64,000 nucleotides of DNA from Armatimonadota bacterium (GTDB lineage: Bacteria > Sysuimicrobiota > Sysuimicrobiia > Sysuimicrobiales > Sysuimicrobiaceae), in assembly GCA_031432545.1 (NCBI GenBank), contig JAVKGX010000001.1:132411-196410 (forward strand), read 5' to 3'. The translations under genes and the position numbers were made by a program. The first letter of the stretch is position 1. Every line of letters begins with the position of its first letter. The notes beneath the pieces are model-generated. The model ran no database searches, was not told the origin of the DNA, and saw only the letters and a program-made list of their open reading frames with translations. Below, in pieces: positions 25,596 through 34,266 of this stretch.

Positions 25596-26815
25596 GGCGT
25601 ACGGTCGGGCAGGCAGAGATGGTCGCAGCGGCAGCGGCGCCGGCGCGGCGCCTTTCGGAGCCTGCCGGGGCGGCCGTCGCGTGGGCGCGGCAGAACCTGT
25701 TCAGCACGTGGTACAACGCGTTGTTGACGCTGGCCGCCCTGTGGGCGACCTACGCCGCCGGCCGCGCGGTCGTCGGGTGGGCGCTGTACTCGGCGGAGTG
25801 GACCGTCGTGCAGGTGAATTTCCGCCTGTTCTTCGTGGGAGGGTTCCCGCAGGCTCACATCTGGCGCGTCTGGCTCCCGGTGGCCCTGACCGGCCTGCTG
25901 TCGGGGATGTCGTGGGCGGTGTGGGGACGCGCCAGCCGCACGGCGGCGATCGCGGTCGCCGCGGCGACGTTCGCACTGGCCGCTGTGCCCCTACGTCCGG
26001 AGACCCGGTTGTGGCTGGTGGCGACCGGCACGCTGGTCGGTGTCGGTTTTTGGATCGGTGCGCGCGCGCCCCGGATCGGGCGCTGGCTGCTTGTGGCCTG
26101 GCTAGGCTGGTTTGGCGTTTCGATCCTGCTGCTGCGCGGTGTGCCGGGCAGCGCCCTGCTGCCACCGGTCGGGACGAACTTGTGGAACGGGCTGCTGCTG
26201 ACGGTCCTGCTCGCCGTGGTGGGGATCGTGGCCTCGTTTCCGTTGGGTGTTCTGCTCGCCCTCGGCCGCCGTAGCCAGATGCCGGCGATGCGCCTGGTCA
26301 GCATCGCCTACATCGAGTTGGTCCGTGGCGTGCCGCTGATCACCGTGCTGTTCATGGCACAGGTGATGCTGCCCCTGTTCCTGCCCGAGGGGATGCGGCC
26401 CGACCGCGTGCTGCGGGCGATGGCCGGGCTCGTGCTGTTCAGCGCCGCCTACCTGGCGGAGAACGTGCGCGGGGGGCTGGCGGCGATCCCGCGAGGGCAG
26501 ATCGAGGCGGCGCAGGCCCTGGGGCTGCGCGGGCCGCTGGTGCTCGGACTGGTGGTGCTGCCGCAGGCGCTGCGCACCGTGATCCCGGCGATCGTCGGTC
26601 AGTTCATCGCACTGTTCAAGGACACCTCGCTGGTCGCGATCGTCGGGCTGGTCGATCTGCTGGGTGTGGCCCGATCCATCCTCGCGCAGCCGCGCTTTCT
26701 GGGGCGGTACGTGGAAGTGTATGTCTTTGTGGCGGCCCTGTACTTCCTGTTCACCTATGTGATGTCCTACGGGAGCCGGCGCCTGGAGAAGGCGCTGGGC
26801 GTGGGGGAGCGCTGA
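25592..26815 (+). CDS. aapM: Amino-acid ABC transporter permease (AapM/BztC type)
   Basis: This is the second permease subunit, 407 residues. It has an extended N-terminal region with several membrane segments (about 45-195) followed by the permease core. The core contains [18 protein letters not shown], a segment typical of polar amino-acid permeases, and an EAA loop [19 protein letters not shown] (about 308-326). It overlaps aapQ by 4 bases and shares one base with the ATPase gene, so the four genes are one transcription unit. Confidence 0.9.
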   Translation: MRRTVGQAEMVAAAAAPARRLSEPAGAAVAWARQNLFSTWYNALLTLAALWATYAAGRAVVGWALYSAEWTVVQVNFRLFFVGGFPQAHIWRVWLPVALTGLLSGMSWAVWGRASRTAAIAVAAATFALAAVPLRPETRLWLVATGTLVGVGFWIGARAPRIGRWLLVAWLGWFGVSILLLRGVPGSALLPPVGTNLWNGLLLTVLLAVVGIVASFPLGVLLALGRRSQMPAMRLVSIAYIELVRGVPLITVLFMAQVMLPLFLPEGMRPDRVLRAMAGLVLFSAAYLAENVRGGLAAIPRGQIEAAQALGLRGPLVLGLVVLPQALRTVIPAIVGQFIALFKDTSLVAIVGLVDLLGVARSILAQPRFLGRYVEVYVFVAALYFLFTYVMSYGSRRLEKALGVGER

Positions 26816-27585
26816 TGGAGGTCCGACAGGCCAGACCTGGCGGCAGGCCGACGGATGATCCCATCGTGGTGATGGAGGGCGTGCAAAAGTGGTTCGGCAG
26901 CTTCCACGTGTTGCGGGGCGTGGACTTGGCGGTGTGGCCGGGGGAGAAGGTGGTGATCATGGGCCCCTCGGGGTCCGGCAAGTCGACGCTGCTGCGGACG
27001 ATCAACGCGCTGGAGGACTACCAGGGTGGCCGCATCGTCGTCGACGGCATCGAGGTCACGCACGACATGCGCAACATCGAAGCCATCCGCAGCGAGGTGG
27101 GGATGGTGTTCCAGTCGTTCAACCTGTTCCCGCACCTCACGGCGCTGCAGAACATCACGCTGGCGCCGATGTGGGTGCGCCGTTGGCCGCGCCGGAAAGC
27201 GGAGGCAAAGGCGTGGGAGCTGCTCGAGCGTGTGGGCATCCGCGAGCAGGCCCACAAGCATCCGGCGCAGCTGTCGGGGGGACAGCAGCAGCGCGTCGCG
27301 ATCGCGCGGGCGCTGGCGATGGAGCCCAAGATCATGATGTTCGACGAGCCCACCTCAGCGCTGGATCCGGAGATGATCAAGGAAGTCCTCGACGTGATGC
27401 GGGAGCTGGCGCACTCGGGCATGACGATGATCGTCGTGACGCACGAAGTCGGATTCGCCCGAGAGGTGGCCGACCGCGTCATCTTTTTCGACGCCGGCGT
27501 CGTGGTCGAGGAGGCGCCCCCCCAGGCGTTCTTCGCCGACCCCAAGCAAGAACGCACGAAACTGTTCCTCTCCCAGATCCTGTAG
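26815..27585 (+). CDS. aapP: Amino-acid ABC transporter ATP-binding protein (AapP/BztD type)
   Basis: It powers the importer. The 256-residue protein carries Walker [10 protein letters not shown] (50-58), the Q-loop [14 protein letters not shown], the ABC signature LSGGQQQR, Walker [14 protein letters not shown] and the switch His in VTHEVGFA. The residue pattern is that of the polar amino-acid ATPase family (GlnQ/AapP). It overlaps the permease gene and is followed 4 bases later by the exchanger gene. Confidence 0.96.
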   Translation: MEVRQARPGGRPTDDPIVVMEGVQKWFGSFHVLRGVDLAVWPGEKVVIMGPSGSGKSTLLRTINALEDYQGGRIVVDGIEVTHDMRNIEAIRSEVGMVFQSFNLFPHLTALQNITLAPMWVRRWPRRKAEAKAWELLERVGIREQAHKHPAQLSGGQQQRVAIARALAMEPKIMMFDEPTSALDPEMIKEVLDVMRELAHSGMTMIVVTHEVGFAREVADRVIFFDAGVVVEEAPPQAFFADPKQERTKLFLSQIL

Positions 27586-27589
27586 GCGC

Positions 27590-28681
27590 GTGCCGGACGG
27601 GATGACGACGGCAGCCCTGTTCGTCGCCGGTCTGGTCGCGCTGGTGGCGGGAGCCGAAGCGCTCGTGCGGGGTGCGTCCCGCTTGGCCGGCGCTGTGGGT
27701 GTTTCGCCGCTGGTGATCGGTCTGACGGTCGTCGCCTATGGCACCAGCGCGCCGGAACTCGCCATCAGCCTGCAGGCGGCCTTGACCGGTAAGGCCGGAC
27801 TGTCGGTGGGCAACATCGTCGGCAGCAACATCTTCAACATCCTGTTCATCCTCGGGCTGTCGGCTCTGATCACGCCGCTGAGGGTGGACCAGCAGCTGGT
27901 GTGGCTGGACGTCCCCGTCATGATCGGTGTCTCCGTCGTCCTGTTCGTGATGGGGCTCGACGGCGTCGTGGGGCGGTGGGAGGGCGCGGTGCTGGTCGCC
28001 GGCGTGGTCGCCTACACCGCCTTCCAGATCCGTGCCAGCCGGCGCGAGAGCGAACACGTCCGCGAGGAGTACGAGAAGGAATTTGGACATCCTCCACCGG
28101 CGGTGCCTGCGACGTGGTTGCGCAACGGGCTGCTGTGCGCGGCCGGTCTGGCCCTCCTGACGGTGGGGTCTCGGTGGCTGGTGGACGGAGCGGTGGCGAT
28201 CGCCCGCTCCGTAGGCGTGAGCGAGCTGGTGATCGGTCTGACGATCGTCGCCGCGGGCACTTCGCTGCCGGAAGTGGCGACGTCGATCGTGGCGGCGCTG
28301 CGCAAAGAGCGCGACATCGCGGTGGGCAACCTGGTCGGCAGCAACATCTTCAACGTCCTCTCCGTAGCGGGGGCGACCGCCCTGGTCGCACCGGCCGGGC
28401 TCGCGATCCCCGAGGGCGCGCTGCGGTTCGACATGCCGGTGATGGTGGCGGTGGCGGTGGCCTGCCTGCCGATCTTCGCGCGCGGACACAGGATCGACCG
28501 CTGGGAAGGCGGTCTGTTCTTCGGATACTACGTGGCCTACGCGCTGTACGTGGTCCTGGAGGCCGCGGAGCACGACGCGCTGCCGGTGTTCAGTGCGGTC
28601 ATGACCGCGTTCGTCCTGCCGATCACCGTGATCACGCTCGTCGTGGTGGGGGTGCGCCACGTGAGGAGGAACCAGCGGTGA
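27590..28681 (+). CDS. Na+/Ca2+ exchanger-family antiporter (YrbG-like CaCA)
   Basis: The 363-residue protein has the two inverted alpha repeats of the CaCA family. Repeat 1 has GTSAPELAISLQAA and GNIVGSNIFNILFILG (about 45-95). Repeat 2 has GTSLPEVATSIVAA and GNLVGSNIFNVLSVAG (about 222-265). The conserved acidic E in each repeat forms the ion-binding site. About ten membrane segments are predicted. GTG 27590 and ATG 27602 are both possible starts. It follows the amino-acid importer by 4 bases, so it may be co-transcribed. Ion preference cannot be told. Confidence 0.88.
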   Translation: MPDGMTTAALFVAGLVALVAGAEALVRGASRLAGAVGVSPLVIGLTVVAYGTSAPELAISLQAALTGKAGLSVGNIVGSNIFNILFILGLSALITPLRVDQQLVWLDVPVMIGVSVVLFVMGLDGVVGRWEGAVLVAGVVAYTAFQIRASRRESEHVREEYEKEFGHPPPAVPATWLRNGLLCAAGLALLTVGSRWLVDGAVAIARSVGVSELVIGLTIVAAGTSLPEVATSIVAALRKERDIAVGNLVGSNIFNVLSVAGATALVAPAGLAIPEGALRFDMPVMVAVAVACLPIFARGHRIDRWEGGLFFGYYVAYALYVVLEAAEHDALPVFSAVMTAFVLPITVITLVVVGVRHVRRNQR

Positions 28682-28691
28682 GGCCCGCTGG

Positions 28692-28783
28692 CGGAGGGGG
28701 TGGGATTTGAACCCACGAGGCAGGTTTTGCCCGCCTACACGCTCTCCAGGCGTGCCGGATCAGCCGAACTCCCGCACCCCTCC
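28692..28783 (-). tRNA. tRNA-Ser (anticodon GGA)
   Basis: On the minus strand, acceptor GGAGGGG pairs with CCCCTCC and is followed by discriminator G. The anticodon loop reads CTGGAGA in a CACGC/GCGTG-type stem, giving anticodon GGA. The long variable arm marks a class II tRNA. Length is 92 nt and CCA is not encoded. Confidence 0.93.
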
Positions 28784-28862
28784 GGCCTGGCAGAAGACAG
28801 TGTACAGGAAGGACGGTCGCCCGTGAAATCCGGACGGTGAGCGGCGGCGTCGGTCCGCCGGG

Positions 28863-29510
28863 CTAATGCTGCCCGTAGCCGCGCTCGTACGCTTCCCGCA
28901 CCTTCTGGATTTCGTGGGACGCCAGCGGCACGGCGCCGCCCAGGACCTCCGCGTACAGCTGGACGCGTGCCACTTCTTCCACGATCCGCGCCCGGAACAG
29001 TGCTTCCTCGACGGTTTCGGCCACAGCCACCAGGCCGTGGTTGGCCAGCAGCACCGCCCGGGCCGCCCGCAGTTCCCGCGCGACAACCTCGCCGAGTTGC
29101 GCCGTGCCGGTGGTCGCGTACGGTGCGACGGGGACGGCCGCTCCCAGCACTGCCGCCCCTTCGGCCATGGCGACCCGAATGGGCTTTCGCGCCACCGCGT
29201 ACGCGGTCGCGTAGGGGGAGTGGGTGTGGATGACCCCGCCGACTTCGGCCGACGACCCGTAGATCGCCAGGTGCATCCGAAACTCCGTGGACGGGCGGCG
29301 GTCTCCCTCGGCCACGTTGCCCTGCAAGTCCATCAGCACGATGTCTGTGGCCTCCAGGGTGTTGTAGGGCAGACCACTGGGTGTGATCGCGACCAGGCCG
29401 GTTCCCGGATCCCGGCCGCTGACGTTGCCGGCAGTACCAGCCACGAGGCCGTAAGCCGCCATGCTCCTGGCCGCGGCCACGACCCGCGTGCGCAGATGCT
29501 CCAGTCGCAC
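28863..29510 (-). CDS. Class II aldolase/adducin family protein
   Basis: Class II aldolases such as L-fuculose-phosphate or ribulose-phosphate 4-epimerase relatives use zinc to cleave or rearrange phosphorylated sugars. The 215-residue protein has the phosphate-binding start GTAGNVSGRD (about 25-34), SGLPYNTLE, the catalytic Glu76 in STEFRMH, zinc ligands His95 and His97 (HTHSPYATAYAV) and a third His in LLANHGLVA (about 158). The chosen start GTG 29510 lies just before the fold; no strong ribosome site was found. Substrate is unknown. Divergent from the subtilisin gene. Confidence 0.83.
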   Translation of the reverse strand: MRLEHLRTRVVAAARSMAAYGLVAGTAGNVSGRDPGTGLVAITPSGLPYNTLEATDIVLMDLQGNVAEGDRRPSTEFRMHLAIYGSSAEVGGVIHTHSPYATAYAVARKPIRVAMAEGAAVLGAAVPVAPYATTGTAQLGEVVARELRAARAVLLANHGLVAVAETVEEALFRARIVEEVARVQLYAEVLGGAVPLASHEIQKVREAYERGYGQH

Positions 29511-29542
29511 GCGACAGCCATTCGCGCGACCCCGCCGGCACC

Positions 29543-29563
29543 CCTGCTGCGTTCCGCAGCAGG
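29543..29563. repeat. Perfect hairpin between divergent genes
   Basis: CCTGCTGCG and CGCAGCAGG form a 9-bp stem with a 3-base loop. The self-complementary run GCGCGCCGGCGCGC follows at 29570-29583. No T-run follows on either strand, so it may be an operator or mRNA structure rather than a terminator. Confidence 0.4.
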
Positions 29564-29602
29564 AAAAGGGCGCGCCGGCGCGCAACAGTCCATCGGGGGG
29601 TG

Positions 29603-29612
29603 ATATCGATAT
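29603..29612. promoter_or_regulatory. Palindrome overlapping the subtilisin start codon
   Basis: ATATCGATAT (29603-29612) is a perfect 10-base palindrome, AT-rich for this region, and includes the first two bases of the start codon. It is a candidate operator; the protein that binds it is unknown. Confidence 0.35.
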
Positions 29613-30948
29613 GCGACGCAGATGGCTCTTCCTGGTCGTCGCGTCTGTGGCGCTGTCGGGTTGCGGAAGGGGCACAGGCCTCCTTGACGGGCGGGTTGCC
29701 GGCCCTGCGCAGGGGGAGGCGGGCCGGGTGATCGTCGTGTTCCGGCCCGGCACAGCACCCGGCGCAGCGGGACGCGACCTAGCGGCGCGCACCGGGGCCC
29801 AGTTGGTGCATGTCTACGCCTCGGTCTTTCCGGGCGCCGCCCTGCTGCCGCCGGCGGGTGTGAACCACGACGCCTTCGCCGCCGACCCTCGGGTGCGGTT
29901 CGTCGCGCCCGACCGCCTGCTGCGGACCTTCCAGCAACAACTGCCGACCGGGATCGACCGCGTGGAGGCCGACCGCAATCCCACCGCGGCGATCAGCCAG
30001 AAGCGCAACGGAGTAAACGTTCACCTTGCGATCCTGGACACCGGGCTCGATCGTGGGCATCCCGACCTGAACATCGCCGGGGGCTACAACGCGACCACCA
30101 TGCGGCGCGACGACTGGCAGGACCGCGACGGCCACGGCACCCACGTCGCCGGAACAGCCGCCGCCATCGACAACGGCTTTGGCGTCGTGGGCGTCGCCCC
30201 GGGGGCTCCGGTGTGGGGCGTCAAGGTCTGCAAAGGGCTGATCTGCCTGCTGAGCGACATCATCGCCGGGATCGACTGGACGATCGAGCAGAAGAGAAAC
30301 GGCCGGGTCGATTTCGCGGCGATCAACATGAGCCTCGGCGGCGGCGGTTCGTCGGACGACAACTGCGGCCTGACGCAGGGCGATCCGTTTCACACTGCGG
30401 TTTGCGCGGCCGTCGACGCCGGGATCGTCGTGGTGGTGGCCGCGGGCAACGAGTCCGCCGACGCGACGAACGTCACGCCGGCGGCCTACCCGGAGAGTTT
30501 CACGGTGTCGGCCATCGCCGACTTCAACGGCAAGGCCGGGGGCGGTGCTGCCCCCACGTGCCGCAGCGACGAGGACGACACCTTCGCCAACTTCAGCAAC
30601 TTCGGCCCACCGGTGGACATCGCAGCGCCGGGGGTGTGCATCCTGTCGACCTACGTGCGTGGCGGATACGCGACGCTGTCTGGGACTTCGATGGCCACCC
30701 CGCACGTGACCGGCGCGGTGGCGCTGTACCTCGCCGCGAACCGCCGCCCACCGGCGCGGGACCGCCGCGGGGTCGAGTCCATCCGCAAGGCCATCGTCGA
30801 CGCCGGTATCCCGCAGACCCACGACTGCGGCTTTGCGGGCGACCCGGACGGCCTGCCCGAACCCCTGCTGTTCGTGAACGCCAAGGCGTTCAAGGGAGAC
30901 GGCACCTGCGAGATGGCCGACAGCACGACACGGACGCTGAACCGATGA
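29611..30948 (+). CDS. Subtilisin-like serine protease lipoprotein (S8)
   Basis: The protein (445 residues) begins with a signal peptide with lipobox VALSGC (Cys19), then a propeptide-like inhibitor region (about 38-110) and an S8 peptidase domain. The catalytic triad is complete: Asp143 in ILDTGLDRGHPDL, His175 in DGHGTHVAGT and Ser360 in SGTSMATPHVTG, with the oxyanion Asn in AAGNESAD. The ATG follows a GGGGGG run and a palindrome that overlaps it. It lies just before a nuclease lipoprotein gene on the same strand, so both may be released together to break down external protein and nucleic acid. Confidence 0.9.
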   Translation: MRRRWLFLVVASVALSGCGRGTGLLDGRVAGPAQGEAGRVIVVFRPGTAPGAAGRDLAARTGAQLVHVYASVFPGAALLPPAGVNHDAFAADPRVRFVAPDRLLRTFQQQLPTGIDRVEADRNPTAAISQKRNGVNVHLAILDTGLDRGHPDLNIAGGYNATTMRRDDWQDRDGHGTHVAGTAAAIDNGFGVVGVAPGAPVWGVKVCKGLICLLSDIIAGIDWTIEQKRNGRVDFAAINMSLGGGGSSDDNCGLTQGDPFHTAVCAAVDAGIVVVVAAGNESADATNVTPAAYPESFTVSAIADFNGKAGGGAAPTCRSDEDDTFANFSNFGPPVDIAAPGVCILSTYVRGGYATLSGTSMATPHVTGAVALYLAANRRPPARDRRGVESIRKAIVDAGIPQTHDCGFAGDPDGLPEPLLFVNAKAFKGDGTCEMADSTTRTLNR

Positions 30949-31012
30949 GAACACCGGGGCGGGAAGGCAGCACGATCCACCGCGACACCGCCGAAAGGAG
31001 TGTGGCATCGAG

Positions 31013-31768
31013 ATGGCGCGTTTGTCGATCCGAGTCCTGAGCACCCTGATCGCGGCGGTGCTCGTGGCCGGCTGCGCCGCGTCGGGGGTCGTCCCCTCCG
31101 ACCGCGCGGCCGTCGCGGGGACCACCTACACAGGTCGGTCGGTCGAGTACGTGAACGACGGCGACACGCTGCAGTTCTATCCGGCGATCAGCGGGTCGAA
31201 GTCCGTACGCTTTCTGAACATCGACGCCCCTGAGATGGACGGCGACACGCAGGAACCGTGGGCGACCCGCTCGCGCGATCACCTGCGCCAGCTGCTGCCC
31301 CAGCGGACGAAGATCACTATTGAGACAGACGTGGAAGCGAAGGACGCCTATGGGCGGATCCTCGGCCACGTGCGGCGCGAAAAGGACGCGCTGAACACCA
31401 ACCGGGAGCAGCTGCGCATGGGGCACGCGGTCACCTACGTGATCTGGCCGAACCAGGCCTACTTCGAAGACTACCGGCAGGCTCAGATCGAGGCGCAACA
31501 GAACAGCCGGAACATCTGGGATCCGAGCCATCCCCTGACCGAGCTGCCCTTTGTCTACCGGTGCCGGATCAACAACTGCACGCTGTCCAAGCCGGTCGGG
31601 GACTACTTCACGAAGAAGTACGTGGATCCGGCGGACTGGGGCAAGGTCCACGTGAACAACCGAATCTTTTTCTGGAGTGAGAACGACGCACACGCCGCCG
31701 GTTACACGAAGTGCCCCAAGGACGCGGACGGGAACTATGACCAGAGCTGCTTCGCGGCGGGCAACTGA
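31013..31768 (+). CDS. Thermonuclease-like lipoprotein with Ada-like C-terminal module
   Basis: The 251-residue protein has a lipoprotein signal with lipobox LVAGC (Cys21), then a staphylococcal-nuclease domain. Recognisable points are VNDGDTLQFY, FLNIDAPEMDG, an AKDAYGRILGHV segment and MGHAVTY. The three catalytic residues of the family are not proven by eye, but DAYGR carries the first. The C-terminal 60 residues have NRIFFWSENDAHAAGYTKC, which resembles the metal-binding module of Ada-type and other nuclease tails, with paired Cys. It likely degrades extracellular nucleic acid. Confidence 0.82.
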   Translation: MARLSIRVLSTLIAAVLVAGCAASGVVPSDRAAVAGTTYTGRSVEYVNDGDTLQFYPAISGSKSVRFLNIDAPEMDGDTQEPWATRSRDHLRQLLPQRTKITIETDVEAKDAYGRILGHVRREKDALNTNREQLRMGHAVTYVIWPNQAYFEDYRQAQIEAQQNSRNIWDPSHPLTELPFVYRCRINNCTLSKPVGDYFTKKYVDPADWGKVHVNNRIFFWSENDAHAAGYTKCPKDADGNYDQSCFAAGN

Positions 31769-31803
31769 CCCACGGTGAGGAGGGCGGTGCGCGGATCCGG
31801 TCG

Positions 31804-32112
31804 TCAGTAGGCGGGCGGCGCGTAGACGTTGACCGTGTGCAGCGACCGCGTGCCGGTGTTGCGGATCTCGTGCGGCTCGCCGGCTTCGATGAGGAGCAGC
31901 GAACCGGGCCGCAACCGCACCGTTTTCCCTCTCACGACGGCTTGCCCCTCACCGGAGACGACGTAGAGCCACTGGTCGGAGTCGGGGTGGACGTTGTCCG
32001 GCCCTCCGGTGGACTCCCCGGGTTCTAGCACCATCGTGGCCGCCTGCGACCTGTGCGTGCCGGCCACGACCTCGAAGAAACCGGCCATCGGCTGGGTGTC
32101 CACATGCTTCAT
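31804..32112 (-). CDS. Single-domain cupin protein
   Basis: The 102-residue protein is one cupin beta-barrel. Cupin motif 1 is seen as NVHPDSDQWLYVVSGEGQAVV (His and Gln in the usual ligand region), and motif 2 as RPGSLLLIEAGEPHEIRNTG. Only some of the canonical metal ligands are present, so enzyme activity is uncertain. It may bind a small molecule or act in sugar or amino-acid metabolism. ATG 32112 has GGAAGG 6 bases upstream. The gene stands alone, converging on the nuclease gene. Confidence 0.75.
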   Translation of the reverse strand: MKHVDTQPMAGFFEVVAGTHRSQAATMVLEPGESTGGPDNVHPDSDQWLYVVSGEGQAVVRGKTVRLRPGSLLLIEAGEPHEIRNTGTRSLHTVNVYAPPAY

Positions 32113-32220
32113 CGTCTGCCTTCCCCCCGGGACGACGCCCCCTCGCACCACGGGTGCGTGTCCCCTCCGGCCAGCTTCAGCATAGGAGACCGGCGGCCGC
32201 CTGTCGAACCGCAGCCGTGA

Positions 32221-32250
32221 GATCGAACGTCCCCACGTGGGGGTCCGATC
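32221..32250. repeat. Long imperfect inverted repeat with core CCCCACGTGGGG
   Basis: The core at 32231-32242 is a perfect 12-base palindrome. Arms beginning GATCGAAC and ending GTCCGATC extend it to about 30 bases. It lies just before the ribosome site of the small gene at 32261. The same core occurs at 49211-49222. Confidence 0.5.
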
Positions 32251-32260
32251 GGAGGAGACG

Positions 32261-32461
32261 ATGGCCGCGCGAGAGGGCGTCTTCGCCAGTCCTGAGGAAG
32301 AGCGGTCCTACCTGAGCGCCGTCAAGGCAGAACTGGGTGCGGCCCAGACCAAGGACGAGGTCGTCGCGGTCTGGCGCAAGCACTACCTCAAGATCGGTCA
32401 CCGCAAACTCGGCCGGCTGCTGCTGGGCCGTTCGATCGACGAACTCGTCCGGTCGAAGTGA
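32261..32461 (+). CDS. Small protein of unknown function (66 aa)
   Basis: This 66-residue protein (MAAREGVFASPEEERSYLSA and onward) is acidic then basic, with no membrane helix and no recognised domain. It has the pattern of a small helical protein: charged helix 10-35, then a basic stretch KHYLKIGHRKLGRLL (about 43-57). The start has strong support from GGAGGAG 4-5 bases upstream of ATG 32261. The upstream hairpin with core CCCCACGTGGGG may control its translation. I do not recognise the family. Confidence 0.55.
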   Translation: MAAREGVFASPEEERSYLSAVKAELGAAQTKDEVVAVWRKHYLKIGHRKLGRLLLGRSIDELVRSK

Positions 32462-32537
32462 CCTGCGATCGGCGGACGACCGCCCCAATCCCCCGTCCCC
32501 ACCGCCGCGACGTCCCTCTCCCTAGGGCCCGGGCGAC

Positions 32538-34253
32538 ATGGCCAGCACCCCGGCGCTGCGGTTGAGCGGCGTGGGATTCACCTACCGCGACGCGGCGTCT
32601 CCTGCCCTCGACGGGGTCGACCTCGCCGTCCACCGTGGCGAAATGGTGGCCGTGGTCGGGCCGAGCGGTGCCGGCAAGTCGACTTTGTGCCTTTGCGCCA
32701 ACGGCCTGATTCCCCACTTTGTCCGGGGTACTCTGTCGGGACGCGTGGAAGTGTTTGGCGCCCCGACGCGGGATCGTACGGTGAGCCAGCTGGCGCGCGA
32801 TGTCGGGCTGGTTTTCCAGGACTTCGAGGCGCAGCTGTTCAGCACGAGCGTGGAACTCGAAGTTGCTTTCGGTCCGGAGAACTTCGCCGTGCCCCCCGAC
32901 GAGATTCGCCGCCGCGTCGCCCACGCGCTGCAGACGGTAGGACTTACGGGGTTCGAGCGCCGCGAACCGGCGACGCTGTCGGGCGGCGAAAAACAACGCC
33001 TGGCGATTGCCTCGGTGCTCGCGTTGCAGCCAGGAATCCTCGTGATGGACGAGCCGACCACCGACCTGGATCCGCTCGGCAAGGAGTCAGTGTTCGAGGT
33101 CGGTCGCCGTCTCCGCCGTGAAGCCACCACGCTTCTCGTCGTCGAGCACGAAACCGAGGAGGTCACCGCTGCCGACCGAGTCGTCGTGCTCGACGGCGGG
33201 CGGATCGTCGCGCAAGGTCCACCCTCGGAAGTCCTCGTGCGAAGCCACTGGCTTGAAAAGGTCGGTGTGCGGCCCCCGGGTGCGGCCCACCTGTTGGCTC
33301 TGCTGGGCGAAGAACCAATCCTGGACGAGGACGAGGCAACCGCGCGGCTGCGTAGGCTCGGCCGTCGCATCCCGCTCGGGGTGCTGGAGGCTCTGCGTCG
33401 GCGCGACGCCGCCCGGTCGGCACGTTACGGCGATCCCGTGCTGGTCGTCGAGGGTCTGGTGCACCGCTACGAGGGCGGGGTGGAAGCCCTGCGCGGGGTG
33501 GACCTGGTGATCCGGCGGGGCGAGTTCGTGGCCGTGCTGGGCCAGAACGGATCGGGCAAGACCACGCTCGTCAAGCACTTCAACGGGCTGCTCCAGCCGA
33601 CGGCCGGCGAGGTGCGGGTGGGCGGCCAGTCGACACGCAGACAGAGCGTCAGCCGCCTGGGCCGTGTCGTCGGGTACGTGTTCCAGAATCCCGACCACCA
33701 GATCTTTGCGGAAACCGTGTTCGATGAGGTCGCGTTCGGCCCCCGCAACCACGGGCTCGCACCCGAGGAGGTGCATGCTCGCGTGGCCGAGGCGCTCGCG
33801 GCGGTCGGAATGACCGGGCGGGAGGGCGACGATCCGTTCGTGCTGACCAAGGGGGAGCGGCAGCGCGTTGCGGTGGCGTCGGTGCTGGCGACGCGCCCTC
33901 AGGTGATCGTTCTGGACGAGCCGACGACGGGGCTGGACGACCGTGAGCAACGGAACATGATGGAGCTCGTACGCCGGCTCAACGAGCGGGGACATACCAT
34001 TGTCTGCGTCACGCACAGCATGTGGGTTGCCGCCGAGTACGCGCACCGGGTCGTCGTCATGAAGGACGGGCAGGTGTGGATGGACGGGACGGCCCGCGAG
34101 GTCTTCGCAAGGGAAGGCGACCTCGCCGCCGCGCGGCTTCGCCCGCCCCAGATGGTGCGGATTGCAAACCGATTGGGGGGTACGCTGCTGGACCGCCGGG
34201 AAGTGGCCGAGGTGCTGACGCGAAAAGCGCCGACCGGTGCGGACGAAGCGTGA
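32538..34253 (+). CDS. ecfA: ECF transporter ATPase, two ABC domains fused
   Basis: Energy-coupling factor importers use two ATPases, a T protein and a substrate-specific S protein. Here both ATPases are on one 571-residue chain. Domain 1 has Walker A GPSGAGKST (41-49), signature LSGGEKQR and Walker B VMDEPTTDLDP. Domain 2 has Walker A GQNGSGKTT (about 334-342), a divergent signature LTKGERQR and Walker B LDEPTTGLDD. The gene is followed within 14 bases by ecfT, and the S gene is next. Substrate unknown; small vitamins and metal ions are the usual ECF loads. Confidence 0.9.
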   Translation: MASTPALRLSGVGFTYRDAASPALDGVDLAVHRGEMVAVVGPSGAGKSTLCLCANGLIPHFVRGTLSGRVEVFGAPTRDRTVSQLARDVGLVFQDFEAQLFSTSVELEVAFGPENFAVPPDEIRRRVAHALQTVGLTGFERREPATLSGGEKQRLAIASVLALQPGILVMDEPTTDLDPLGKESVFEVGRRLRREATTLLVVEHETEEVTAADRVVVLDGGRIVAQGPPSEVLVRSHWLEKVGVRPPGAAHLLALLGEEPILDEDEATARLRRLGRRIPLGVLEALRRRDAARSARYGDPVLVVEGLVHRYEGGVEALRGVDLVIRRGEFVAVLGQNGSGKTTLVKHFNGLLQPTAGEVRVGGQSTRRQSVSRLGRVVGYVFQNPDHQIFAETVFDEVAFGPRNHGLAPEEVHARVAEALAAVGMTGREGDDPFVLTKGERQRVAVASVLATRPQVIVLDEPTTGLDDREQRNMMELVRRLNERGHTIVCVTHSMWVAAEYAHRVVVMKDGQVWMDGTAREVFAREGDLAAARLRPPQMVRIANRLGGTLLDRREVAEVLTRKAPTGADEA

Positions 34254-34266
34254 GGCGGGCGACACC

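Noticed and set aside
25592-25600. Frameshift between the two permease genes
   Set aside because: The ATGA overlap is the normal coupled arrangement and both proteins are complete.
29543-29563. Rho-independent terminator
   Set aside because: The hairpin has no T-run on the downstream side in either direction.
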